Source: Candidatus Bathyarchaeota archaeon RBG_13_60_20 | GTDB lineage: Archaea; Thermoproteota; Bathyarchaeia; TCS64 | NCBI GenBank assembly: GCA_001775965.1 | Contig: MEZG01000068.1 | Coordinates: 1 to 41,533 of the forward strand | Length of the DNA stretch: 41,533 nt | Direction of reading: 5' to 3' | Shown: piece after piece, positions 21,212 through 29,219 of the stretch | Layout: each line of letters opens with the position of its first letter | How positions within the stretch are numbered: the first letter of the stretch is position 1 | Translations under genes and position numbers: made by a program | Notes under the pieces: model-generated | Told to the model about the DNA's origin: nothing | Seen by the model: the letters and a program-made list of their open reading frames with translations, nothing else | Databases searched by the model: none

Positions 21212-22159
21212 GTGCTGAGCGTCAACAGGCTGGCATACGAGCTTGTGTCGGAACTTGTCAAGAGGAAGGAGTACTACAGGGTAGAGGTCGATAAGCTGCC
21301 GTCGGGGGCCACCGTGGTAGACACGGGGGTGGAGGCCCACGGCGGATACGAGGCGGGCCTCATGGTCACCCGCATAGCCATGGGAGGGGCCGGGAGCGCG
21401 CACCTCTCGTATGCAGACTACGGCGGGGTCGGGCTGCCCTCGGTGGTGGTCTCCACGGACTGCCCGGCTGTAGCTCTCTTCGGGGCCCAGCTTGCTGGGT
21501 GGAAGATAAAGCCTGAGGGGTACTCGGCGGACAGCTCGGGCCCGGCCCGCGCGCTGGCCCTGAAGCCCAAGGAGGTGTACCAGAAGATAGGCTACAGGGA
21601 CGAGTCGGACGTGGCCGTCATCCTGCTGGAGACCGAGGAGAAGCCCCCGGACTCGGCGGCCCACTACATAGCCGAGAGGTGCAACGTGAAGCCCGAGAAC
21701 GTGTACATGGTCCTCACCTCCACCAGGTCCATGGCGGGGATGGTGCAGATATCGGGCAGGATAGTCGAGACAGGGCTCTTCAGGCTCGACGTGCTAGGCC
21801 TGGACCCCAAGAAGGTGCTTTACGGGGCGGGGTACGCGCCTATCATGCCGGTCCACGTAGACGCGGGGAAGGCCATGGGCAGGGCCGAGGATGCCCTGAC
21901 TTACGGTGGGGTCACCACGTACTTGGTGGATGAGGCCGAGGACAAGCTCAGGGAGGTCGCCGAGAAGGCGCCCAGCAGCAACTGCAAGGACTACGGCAAG
22001 ACCAGCTACGAAATCTACAAGGCCGTGGACTTCGACTTCACCAGGATCGACCCGGCCCTCTTCGCCCCCGCGGCCATATCCCTGACCTCTGCCCAGACCG
22101 GGGCGACCTTCACCTACGGCAAGGTCAACGACCGTATAATCTTACATTCATTGAAGTAG
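21212..22159 (+). CDS. mch: Methenyl-tetrahydromethanopterin cyclohydrolase
   Basis: Mch interconverts 5-formyl-H4MPT and methenyl-H4MPT in the cytoplasm, the third step of the archaeal methyl branch. The 315-residue length is standard. Typical stretches are GATVVDTGVEAHGGYEAGLMVTRIAMGG near the N-terminus, DCPAVALFGAQLAGW, LTSTRSMAGMVQISGRIVETGLF, and YGAGYAPIMPVHVDAGKAMGRAEDALTYGG. The start is GTG 21212, preceded by aggtg. It is the first gene of a tight eight-gene operon ending at 29219, with only 4 bases to fwdD. Confidence 0.97.
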   Translation: MLSVNRLAYELVSELVKRKEYYRVEVDKLPSGATVVDTGVEAHGGYEAGLMVTRIAMGGAGSAHLSYADYGGVGLPSVVVSTDCPAVALFGAQLAGWKIKPEGYSADSSGPARALALKPKEVYQKIGYRDESDVAVILLETEEKPPDSAAHYIAERCNVKPENVYMVLTSTRSMAGMVQISGRIVETGLFRLDVLGLDPKKVLYGAGYAPIMPVHVDAGKAMGRAEDALTYGGVTTYLVDEAEDKLREVAEKAPSSNCKDYGKTSYEIYKAVDFDFTRIDPALFAPAAISLTSAQTGATFTYGKVNDRIILHSLK

Positions 22160-22163
22160 ATCG

Positions 22164-22571
22164 GTGTCTGAGATGAACGGGATCGAGGTTACACTGATTT
22201 CGGGGAGGACGGCGAGGCAGGGCATAGGCCTGGAAGAGGGCAAGACGTCCCAGGGCTACATCAAGAGCGTTAATGAGGTTAGCCTGTGCCCAGAGGACGC
22301 AGCGAGCCTGGGCCTCAGCGGGGACGAACCTGTGACGGTGGCCACGGAGCACGGCAGCGTGGTGGCGCACTGGAGGGTGGACAAAGGGCTGGCCCGGGGA
22401 ACCGCGTTCTTCCCCTACGGGCCGTGGGCCAACCAGGTGTACGCGTCGTCCACGGACGGCACCGGCATGCCCCAGTTCAAGGGGATAAGGGCCACCCTAT
22501 CCCCAGCCGCGGGCGGCAAGGTGCCGTCACTCCAGGAGATCGTGGAGTCCATGAGGAGAGCGGAGCATTGA
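22164..22571 (+). CDS. fwdD: Formylmethanofuran dehydrogenase subunit D
   Basis: FwdD forms, with FwdB, the tungsten- or molybdenum-pterin binding unit of formylmethanofuran dehydrogenase. The 135-residue protein is the molybdopterin-dinucleotide-binding beta-barrel, with SLCPEDAASLGLSGDEPVTVATEHGSVVAHW near residues 40-71 and GTAFFPYGPWANQVYASSTDGTGMPQFKG, which contacts the cofactor in this family. GTG 22164 is the start. The stop codon overlaps the TTG start of fwdB (TTGA), so the two subunits are translationally coupled. Confidence 0.93.
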   Translation: MSEMNGIEVTLISGRTARQGIGLEEGKTSQGYIKSVNEVSLCPEDAASLGLSGDEPVTVATEHGSVVAHWRVDKGLARGTAFFPYGPWANQVYASSTDGTGMPQFKGIRATLSPAAGGKVPSLQEIVESMRRAEH

Positions 22572-23854
22572 AGCACGAGGACGTGGTCTGCCCCTTCTGC
22601 GGGTGCCTGTGCGACGACCTGGAGGTGACCGTGGAGGACGGCCACATCGTGGGCGTCAAGAACGCGTGCGGCATATCCCGGTCCAAGTTCATGAGCCACG
22701 GCCTCAACCGGGTCTCCGCCCCCACAGTGGAGGGGAAGGAGGCCTCGCTCGAAGAGGCCGTGAGGGAGTCGGTGGGTATACTCTCAGGAGCCAGGAGGCC
22801 CCTGGTTTACGGCCTCAGCTCCACGGAGTGCGGCGCCATCAGCAAGGCGGTCGAGCTGGCGGAGGCCACGGGCGGCGTCCTGGACAACACCTCGTCCGTG
22901 TGCCATGGCCCCACGATACTGGCCCTCCAGCAGGTGGGCGAGAGCAAGGCGACCCTGGGCGAGATCAGGAACAGGGCCGACCTCATCATCTTCTGGGGGA
23001 GCAACCCCACGGAGGCCCACCTGCGCCACATCACAAGGTACAGCGGGACGGCTAAGGGCATGTACGTGCCTGAGGGCAGGAAGGGCCGCAGGATCATAGT
23101 GGTCGACGTCAGGGAGACGGGCACCTCGAAGATGGCCGATCAGTTCATCAAGGTGGAGCCCAACGGGGACTTCGAGTTGCTCGAGGCGCTGAGGGCTACG
23201 GTTAGGGGCGTGGCGCTGCGGGCGGAGGCCGTGGCGGGGGTGCCCATGGACCAGGTCAGGGCGCTGGCCGAGGTCATGAAGGGGGCCAGGTTCGGGGTCG
23301 TGTTCTTCGGGCTGGGGCTCACCCAGAGCGAGGGCAGGCACATGAACATAGACGCGGCCGTCGGCCTGGTGGCCGAGCTGAACAGGCACACCAAGTTCCT
23401 GCTCACCCCCATGAGGGGCCACTACAACGTGGCGGGGGCCAATGCGGTGACCACCTGGCAGACGGGGTACCCCTACGCGGTGGATTTTAGCCGTGGCTAC
23501 CCCAGGTACAACCCGGGGGAGTACACCTCGGTGGACATGCTGGCCAGGGGCGAGGCCGACGCGGCCCTGGTGCTGGCCTCGGACCCGGCGTCCACGTTCC
23601 CCGTGGACGCTGCCAGGGGCTTGGCCAAGATACCGGTGATCACCCTTGAGCAGAAGATCACTCCCACATCCATGCTGAGCAGGGTGGTGATACCGGTGGC
23701 CACCGCGGGCATAGAGGCCGAGGGAACGGCCTACAGGATGGACGGGGTCCCCATAAGGCTGAGGAAGCTGGTGGAGCCCACTGAGGGGGTCCACTCGGAC
23801 GAGGAGGTGCTCGGGATGATCCTTGAGGGGCTTAAGGGAGGCGCCGAGAAGTGA
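22568..23854 (+). CDS. fwdB: Formylmethanofuran dehydrogenase subunit B
   Basis: FwdB is the catalytic subunit that reduces CO2 to formate at a W/Mo-bispterin site. Within 428 residues, an N-terminal [4Fe-4S] motif (C8-x2-C11, C15 and C34; CPFCGCLCDD) is followed by the metal-ligand motif SVCHGPT with C112. The ligand is cysteine, not selenocysteine. GSNPTEAHLRH and MRGHYNVAGANAVTTWQTGYP follow as in the family. The open frame runs back to 22286 through fwdD, but homologues start at the FeS motif. TTG 22568 overlaps the fwdD stop. Whether tungsten or molybdenum is used cannot be told. Confidence 0.95.
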   Translation: MKHEDVVCPFCGCLCDDLEVTVEDGHIVGVKNACGISRSKFMSHGLNRVSAPTVEGKEASLEEAVRESVGILSGARRPLVYGLSSTECGAISKAVELAEATGGVLDNTSSVCHGPTILALQQVGESKATLGEIRNRADLIIFWGSNPTEAHLRHITRYSGTAKGMYVPEGRKGRRIIVVDVRETGTSKMADQFIKVEPNGDFELLEALRATVRGVALRAEAVAGVPMDQVRALAEVMKGARFGVVFFGLGLTQSEGRHMNIDAAVGLVAELNRHTKFLLTPMRGHYNVAGANAVTTWQTGYPYAVDFSRGYPRYNPGEYTSVDMLARGEADAALVLASDPASTFPVDAARGLAKIPVITLEQKITPTSMLSRVVIPVATAGIEAEGTAYRMDGVPIRLRKLVEPTEGVHSDEEVLGMILEGLKGGAEK

Positions 23855-25554
23855 AGGAGCTTGCGATCAGGAACGGCTACGTCTTCGACCCTCTGAACGG
23901 CGTCGACGGCGAGAAGATGGACATCCTCCTCAGCGGGGGCAGGGTCGTTGAGAAGGTGAAGCGCGGCGCCGAGGAGATTGACGCCTCGGGGATGGCGGTG
24001 ATGCCCGGCGGCGTGGACCTCCACAGCCACATCGCGGGCAGCAAGATCAACATCGGGCGCCTCATGAGACCCGAGGACCACAGGAGGGACCAGGTGCCCA
24101 AGGGCAGGGTCACCCGGAGCGGCGTGGGCTACAGCTGCCCCAGCACCTTCGTCACCGGGTACAGGTACGCACAGATGGGTTACACAACGGTCATGGAGGC
24201 GGCCATGCCGCCCATAACAGCCAGGCACGTCCACGAGGAGCTGGCCGACACCCCCATCATAGACAAGGGCGCCTTCACCCTCATGGGCAACAACTACTTC
24301 ACCCTCAAGTACGTCCGCGACGGCGACATGGAGAAGCTGAAGGCCTTTGTCGCCTGGCTGCTCCGGGCCACCCGCGGCTACGCCGTCAAGATTGTGAACC
24401 CGGGCGGCGTGGAGAACTGGAAGTGGGGCCGCAACGTCCACGGCCTGGACGGCAACGTGGAGGACTACGGCATCACGCCTAGGCAGATCATATCCAGCCT
24501 GGCAAGGGTGAACGAGGAGCTGGGCCTGCCCCACACCATCCACCTCCACTGCAACAACCTGGGGGTGCCCGGCAATTACCAGACCACCATCGACACCATG
24601 GACGTGGCCAAGACGATTAAACCCAGGGACGAGAGGAAGACGACCATACACGTCGTCCACTGCCAGTTCAACGCCCTGGCGGGCAACAACTGGATGAACG
24701 TCAGGTCGGGAGCCCCCAAGATAGCCAGGTACGTGAATGGGAACCCCCACGTGACCTTGGACCTGGGCCAGGTCATCTTCGGGGACACCACAACAATGAC
24801 TGGGGACGGCCCCTGGCAGTTCAACCTCTGGAACATGACGGGCAACAAGTGGGTCAACAGCGACGTGGAGATGGAGGCGGGGGCCGGCGTAGTCCCCTAC
24901 ACGTTCAAACCAAACAACCCGGCCAACAGCGTCCAGTGGGGCATAGGCATCGAGCTGGCCCTCCTGGTGAAGGACCCATGGAGGGTCTATATGACCACAG
25001 ACCACCCCAACGGGGGTCCCTTCACCCACTACCCCGAGGTCATCGCGTGGCTGATGAGCAGGAAGGCCAGGACCGACGCAATGAACGCCATGAACAAGGC
25101 GGTGATGAAGCGCACCGGCCTCATAGACAATTACAGGGAGTACACGTTCAGCGAGATGGCCATAGCCACCAGGGCCGGCACGGCAAGGGCGCTTGGCCTG
25201 GAGGGCAAGGGCCACCTGGGGCAGGGGGCCGACGCGGACGCCGCCGTTTACAGGGTCAACCCCACCCAATGGCGCCCCAGCCAGTATAAGGAGCTGGAGA
25301 AGGCTTTCAGCAGGGCGGCCTACACAGTCAAGGCTGGCGAGGTCGTGGTCAAGGACGGCGAGGTCGTGGCGACCCCCACGGGGGCCACCCACTGGGTGAA
25401 CGCCAAGGTACCCGAGGACCTCGAGAAAGAGTTCATAAAGGACTTCGAGGCCGATTTCCGGAAGTACTACTCCGTCAGCCTGCGCAACTACCCAGTGGAG
25501 GACGCGTACCTGCCGGCTCAGAGGGTCCACGCGGCGGGAGGTGCCTCGCCGTGA
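23851..25554 (+). CDS. fwdA: Formylmethanofuran dehydrogenase subunit A
   Basis: FwdA is the amidohydrolase-type subunit that condenses the formate made by FwdB with methanofuran at a dinuclear metal site. The 567-residue protein has the metal-binding H58-S-H60 (VDLHSHIAG), a candidate carboxylated lysine K180 (GYAVKIVNPGG) close to the residue number known for the Methanothermobacter protein, and His-rich strands HTIHLHCNN and IHVVHCQFNAL. A conserved YMTTDHPNGGPFTHYPEVIAWLMS stretch carries a further Asp/His ligand. GTG 23851 overlaps the fwdB stop (GTGA). It is full length with no sign of damage. Confidence 0.97.
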   Translation: MKELAIRNGYVFDPLNGVDGEKMDILLSGGRVVEKVKRGAEEIDASGMAVMPGGVDLHSHIAGSKINIGRLMRPEDHRRDQVPKGRVTRSGVGYSCPSTFVTGYRYAQMGYTTVMEAAMPPITARHVHEELADTPIIDKGAFTLMGNNYFTLKYVRDGDMEKLKAFVAWLLRATRGYAVKIVNPGGVENWKWGRNVHGLDGNVEDYGITPRQIISSLARVNEELGLPHTIHLHCNNLGVPGNYQTTIDTMDVAKTIKPRDERKTTIHVVHCQFNALAGNNWMNVRSGAPKIARYVNGNPHVTLDLGQVIFGDTTTMTGDGPWQFNLWNMTGNKWVNSDVEMEAGAGVVPYTFKPNNPANSVQWGIGIELALLVKDPWRVYMTTDHPNGGPFTHYPEVIAWLMSRKARTDAMNAMNKAVMKRTGLIDNYREYTFSEMAIATRAGTARALGLEGKGHLGQGADADAAVYRVNPTQWRPSQYKELEKAFSRAAYTVKAGEVVVKDGEVVATPTGATHWVNAKVPEDLEKEFIKDFEADFRKYYSVSLRNYPVEDAYLPAQRVHAAGGASP

Positions 25555-26477
25555 GCTTCAAGCACAACGGGGTGGACGTCGAGGACACCTTCGCGGAGGG
25601 CTTCGGCATGTGGGGTAGCCGCATCATCATAACGGCCGCGTCCGAGAGGTGGGCCACCACAGCCGCCGGCTCTATGACGGGGTTCGCCACCAGTGTCATC
25701 GCATGCGACTGCGAGGCCGGCGTGGAGTCTTCGGTAGCGCCGGACAGTACCCCCGATGGGCGCCCCGGCGTCGCCGTCATGGTTTACGGGTTCAGCAAGG
25801 GCAAGCTGTCCGAGAGCATGTTGAGCCGGATGGGCCAGTGTGTCCTCACATGCCCCAGCACGGCCGTGTTCAATGGACTGCCGGAGGAGGAGGCCGACGA
25901 GATGCTAGACATCGGGAAGAGCCTCAGGTTCTTCGGGGACGGGTACCAGGTCAAGATGAGGATGGGGGACGGCTGGCACCAGAGGCGCCGCTTCTGGAGG
26001 ATACCCGTCATGGAGGGCGAGTTCCTGGTGGAGGAGAAGATGGGGGCCAAGAAAGCGGTGGCCGGGGGCAACTTCCTGGTGATGGGAGAGACACAGGACG
26101 CGGTCCTGAGGGCAGCTGAGGCGTCCATAGACGCCATCCACACGGTGCCCGGCGTGGTAACGCCGTTCCCCGGCGGCCTCTGCAGGAGCGGCAGCAAGGT
26201 GGGCTCCACATACAAGTTCCTGAAGGCGGCCACCAACACGCCCTTCTGCCCTACCATAAAGAACAGTGTCAAGGGCAGCAAGGTGCCGTCGGGCGCCAAC
26301 TCGGTCATCGAGGTGGTGATCAACGGTCTCAACGAGGCGTCTGTGAAGCGGGCCATGGGGGTGGGCGTGGACGCCGCCACCAGGGTTCCGGGTGTCACAT
26401 GGATCACGGCGGTCAACTTCGACGGCAAGCTGGGGAAGTTCAAGATGGGGCTGAGGGACAGCCTGGAGGCGATCTGA
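25551..26477 (+). CDS. ftr: Formylmethanofuran--H4MPT formyltransferase
   Basis: Ftr moves the formyl group from formylmethanofuran to N5 of H4MPT. The 308-residue protein begins with VEDTFAEGFGMWGSRIIITAAS and continues GFATSVIACDCEAGVE, both typical. Other family stretches are TCPSTAVFNGLP, VPGVVTPFPGGLCRSGSKVGS and GANSVIEVVINGLNEASVKRAMGVG. GTG 25551 overlaps the stop of fwdA in a GTGA. Ftr sits between fwdA and fwdC, so it is made at the same level as the dehydrogenase that feeds it. Confidence 0.97.
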   Translation: MSFKHNGVDVEDTFAEGFGMWGSRIIITAASERWATTAAGSMTGFATSVIACDCEAGVESSVAPDSTPDGRPGVAVMVYGFSKGKLSESMLSRMGQCVLTCPSTAVFNGLPEEEADEMLDIGKSLRFFGDGYQVKMRMGDGWHQRRRFWRIPVMEGEFLVEEKMGAKKAVAGGNFLVMGETQDAVLRAAEASIDAIHTVPGVVTPFPGGLCRSGSKVGSTYKFLKAATNTPFCPTIKNSVKGSKVPSGANSVIEVVINGLNEASVKRAMGVGVDAATRVPGVTWITAVNFDGKLGKFKMGLRDSLEAI

Positions 26478-26478
26478 T

Positions 26479-27327
26479 ATGGATAAGCTGGTGCTAACGC
26501 CTAGGGGATTCAGCAGAGTACCCTTGGAGGCGGAGGTGATAACGCCAGACGCCTTCGCCGGCAAGTCCGTAAAGGAGATTAGGGCCCTGAGGGTCCACTA
26601 CGGCAACAGGGAGGTGGAGATGAGCGAGTATATCCATGTCCAGGGTAAGGTGGCCGACGCCCCGGTCGACCAGCTCATCGTCGTCGACGGGGACGCAAGG
26701 CACATCAAGTATATCGGCAGGGGGATGACCGCGGGTCGAATAGTGGTCCAGGGCGACGCCGGTATGCACACGGGCTCCCAGATGAGCGGCGGGGACATAA
26801 CTGTGGCGGGAGACGCAGGCGACTGGACCGGCGCCGAGATGAGGGGCGGCCTCCTCAGGGTGCTGGGCGACGCCGGGAACCTCCTAGGCGCCGCGTACAG
26901 GGGCAGCAGCGAGGGCATGACCGGCGGATGCATAATTGTCAACGGCAGCGCCGGTTCCGAGGTCGGCAGCTTCATGAGGAGAGGCATGATGGTGGTTGAG
27001 GGCGCCACTGGTCCCTTCACAGGCGTACATATGAACGGCGGCGAGATATTCGTCTTCGGCCCCCTGGGCAGGCGCGCCGGGGCCCAGGCCAAGGGCAACG
27101 GCGGCTTCATAGCGGCCCTCGGCGGCGCCCGGGAGGTGTTACCCACCTACGTCTACGAGGCCACCTACGCCCCCGGCTTCATGACGCTCTACATGAGGCA
27201 GCTGGCAGAGAACCTGGGCGTCAAACACGCCGCCAGGTACATCGGGGAGCCCCTCAGGAGGTACAGGGGCGACATGGCCATCGGCGGTAGCGCCGAGATA
27301 CTGGTCGCCGAGAAGGGGGCCCCTTGA
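26479..27327 (+). CDS. fwdC: Formylmethanofuran dehydrogenase subunit C
   Basis: FwdC is a right-handed beta-helix subunit that packs against FwdA and FwdB; it resembles the C-terminal domain of glutamate synthase. The 282-residue protein shows at least five GxxG repeats: GDAGMHTGSQMSGG, GDAGDWTGAEMRGG, GDAGNLLGAAYRG, GSAGSEVGSFMRRG and GATGPFTGVHMNGG (residues about 90-195). ATG 26479 begins one base after the ftr stop. The last codons overlap the start of the next gene (TTGA). No polyferredoxin subunit (FwdF/G) gene follows. Confidence 0.95.
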   Translation: MDKLVLTPRGFSRVPLEAEVITPDAFAGKSVKEIRALRVHYGNREVEMSEYIHVQGKVADAPVDQLIVVDGDARHIKYIGRGMTAGRIVVQGDAGMHTGSQMSGGDITVAGDAGDWTGAEMRGGLLRVLGDAGNLLGAAYRGSSEGMTGGCIIVNGSAGSEVGSFMRRGMMVVEGATGPFTGVHMNGGEIFVFGPLGRRAGAQAKGNGGFIAALGGAREVLPTYVYEATYAPGFMTLYMRQLAENLGVKHAARYIGEPLRRYRGDMAIGGSAEILVAEKGAP

Positions 27328-28196
27328 GGGTAGGCATCATCGCCTCCGACCGCAGGGAGTGGCACGTGGGCCTGCTCTTAAGGGAGCTCAGGGCGAGGGG
27401 AGCCGAGGCTTACCTCCTCCCTGTCACCAGCTTCCGCGCATCCGTAGGCCGCGAGCCGAGGCTCACGGTGAAGGGCTACGGCGTGGACGACTACGACGCG
27501 GTCATCGTGCGCCGAGTACCAGGCGGCTCCGCCGAGCAGGTGTTCTACAGGATGGACGCCCTCCACAGGCTGGAGGACACGGGGGTCCTGGTGGTGAACC
27601 CTGCCCTGAGCATCGAGAGGGCCGTGGACAAGTACTACACCTCGGCGCTGCTTGAGGACGCCGGGATCAGGACGCCCCGCACCGTGGTCACCGAGAGCTT
27701 CGCAGAGGCCATGGTGGCCTACGAGGAGCTGGGAGGCGACGTGGTGGTTAAGCCCCTCTTCGGCAGCCTCGGCATGGGGATAACCAGGGTCTCCGACCCC
27801 GACCTTGCCCACAGGGTGTTCAGGGCCCTGGAGATGACCAGAAGCGTCTACTACGTCCAGGAGTTCATCAGGCACCCCGGCGTCGACCACAGGGTATTCG
27901 TCATCGGGGGCTCTATCGCGGCGTCCATGCGCCGCGTGGCCAGGGGCTGGAAGACCAACATCTCGGGTGGCGGCAGAGCCGAGCCCTATACGCCCAGCGA
28001 AGAGGTCGCCGAGGCGAGCCTCAGGGCCACCGAGAAGCTGGGCCTCATCTACTCAGGCGTCGACATCATAGTCTCGGAGGAGGGGGAGGCGTACGTCGTT
28101 GAGCTCAACAGCACTCCGGGATGGGAGGGCCTTCAATCTGTTACGGAAGTGGACATCGCGGTGCGCCTCGTCGACCACGTGCTGTCACTGATGTGA
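27324..28196 (+). CDS. mptN: ATP-grasp ligase, RimK/MptN-like
   Basis: The 290-residue protein has the RimK-type ATP-grasp layout. Residues 1-90 form a pre-ATP-grasp domain (MRVGIIASDRREWHVGLL). NPALSIERAVDKYYTSALLEDAGIRTPRT follows, then the ATP-binding VVVKPLFGSLGMGITRV and the metal-binding YVVELNSTPGWEGLQ. MptN adds L-glutamate to H4MPT to give tetrahydrosarcinapterin. Placement within an H4MPT operon favours that or another late ligation on the cofactor, though RimK-family members also act on F420 or proteins. The start is TTG 27324, overlapping the fwdC stop. The gap to the COG2413 gene is 6 bases. Confidence 0.8.
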   Translation: MRVGIIASDRREWHVGLLLRELRARGAEAYLLPVTSFRASVGREPRLTVKGYGVDDYDAVIVRRVPGGSAEQVFYRMDALHRLEDTGVLVVNPALSIERAVDKYYTSALLEDAGIRTPRTVVTESFAEAMVAYEELGGDVVVKPLFGSLGMGITRVSDPDLAHRVFRALEMTRSVYYVQEFIRHPGVDHRVFVIGGSIAASMRRVARGWKTNISGGGRAEPYTPSEEVAEASLRATEKLGLIYSGVDIIVSEEGEAYVVELNSTPGWEGLQSVTEVDIAVRLVDHVLSLM

Positions 28197-28202
28197 GGGA
28201 CC

Positions 28203-29219
28203 GTGTTGAAGCCGAAGGACAGGGACTTCGTGGAGACCGTCGAGGGGCACCTGTTCTGCGTGGTGGGGTACCTGCACCCCCCGGAAGGCTATACGGCGTA
28301 CCTCAAGTACGTGCCGGCCCCGGTGGGGAAGTGGGGCCGAGGCGAGGCCAGGTACACCAGGACCCTTCCCTTCTACCACGTCTCCCAGGTGGAGAACACG
28401 TACAGTTACCTCAGGGAGAACTACCCCAAGTACCTGATCGACTGTCCCGTACGCGGCTTCACGGTCTCCTATGTGCCCAGGCCCAGCGTCAGGAGGTACT
28501 ACAGGCCCCGGAAGGTACTCAGGGAGATCATGGCTAGGGGCGCAGTGGACCCCCTGGAGGAGAAGCTGCTGAGGCTGGCGGGGCTTCTCACGGATGAGTC
28601 GGGCGTAAGGGGCCTAGGCGTGACGGGCTCCATATTGACTGGCATCCACAACCCCGACTTCTCCGACATTGACCTCACAGTCTACGGTGCCGGCCCGTCT
28701 AGGAGGCTCAAGGACGCCGTGCTGAGGTTGAGGAACGAAGGCGACAGGGTGCAGCCTCCAACGCGTCAAGAGATAGAGTCGTGGTGCCGCGAGAGGATCA
28801 GCAAGTTCCCCCTGACTGTGGATGAGCTGAGACGGGTCGCCGAGACGAGGTGGAACTACGGGTTCTACACGGGCACCTACTTCTCGGTGCACCCCACCAG
28901 GGCGGACAGGGAGATCACCGAGGCGTACGGGGATAACACGTACCGCAGGGTCGGAGAGGTCAGCGGCTCGGCGACGGTGGCCGATGCCTCCGAGTCCATG
29001 TTCCTGCCCGCGTTCTACCGTGTCGAGGACGCCGCGCTGCCCGGCGGCGTCGAGGCGGAGCGCCTGGTCTCCTACGAGGGGCTCTACGGCGGCGTATTCG
29101 CTGAGGGGGATCGGGTAGAGTTCAGAGGCGCCTTGGAAAAGGTGGAGGGAAAGAACCCGGGCCACCAGGTTGTGGTCGGGGGGGCCGGCTCCCCAGCCGG
29201 CTACATAAGGTGGGCCTAG
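28203..29219 (+). CDS. COG2413-type predicted nucleotidyltransferase (paralogue 2)
   Basis: This 338-residue protein is homologous end to end with the product of 17656-18660. It shares the N-terminal domain (VETVEGHLFCVVGYL), the nucleotidyltransferase core with GS142-143 and D155-x-D157 (FSDIDLTVYG), and the C-terminal strand domain (LVSYEGLYGGVFAEGDRVEFRG). Active-site residues align at almost the same positions. No substrate is known. It is the last gene of the mch-fwd operon, 6 bases after the MptN-like gene. GTG 28203 is the start (TTG follows at once). Its stop shares a CTAG with the convergent cdhE stop. Confidence 0.82.
   Translation: MLKPKDRDFVETVEGHLFCVVGYLHPPEGYTAYLKYVPAPVGKWGRGEARYTRTLPFYHVSQVENTYSYLRENYPKYLIDCPVRGFTVSYVPRPSVRRYYRPRKVLREIMARGAVDPLEEKLLRLAGLLTDESGVRGLGVTGSILTGIHNPDFSDIDLTVYGAGPSRRLKDAVLRLRNEGDRVQPPTRQEIESWCRERISKFPLTVDELRRVAETRWNYGFYTGTYFSVHPTRADREITEAYGDNTYRRVGEVSGSATVADASESMFLPAFYRVEDAALPGGVEAERLVSYEGLYGGVFAEGDRVEFRGALEKVEGKNPGHQVVVGGAGSPAGYIRWA

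Noticed and set aside
22286..22567. N-terminal extension of the fwdB frame (frame open from 22286)
   Set aside because: It lies entirely inside fwdD in another phase, is Arg/Gly-rich, and homologues start at the FeS motif encoded after TTG 22568.
23731..25530. 599-codon open frame on the minus strand opposite fwdA
   Set aside because: Val/His/Gly/Leu-rich translation typical of an antisense shadow in GC-rich DNA. fwdA is certain on the other strand.
24900..26000. Selenocysteine or frameshift in the fwd/ftr genes
   Set aside because: All frames are open and contiguous with 4-base or shorter overlaps, and FwdB has Cys112 in SVCHGPT, so no recoding is needed.
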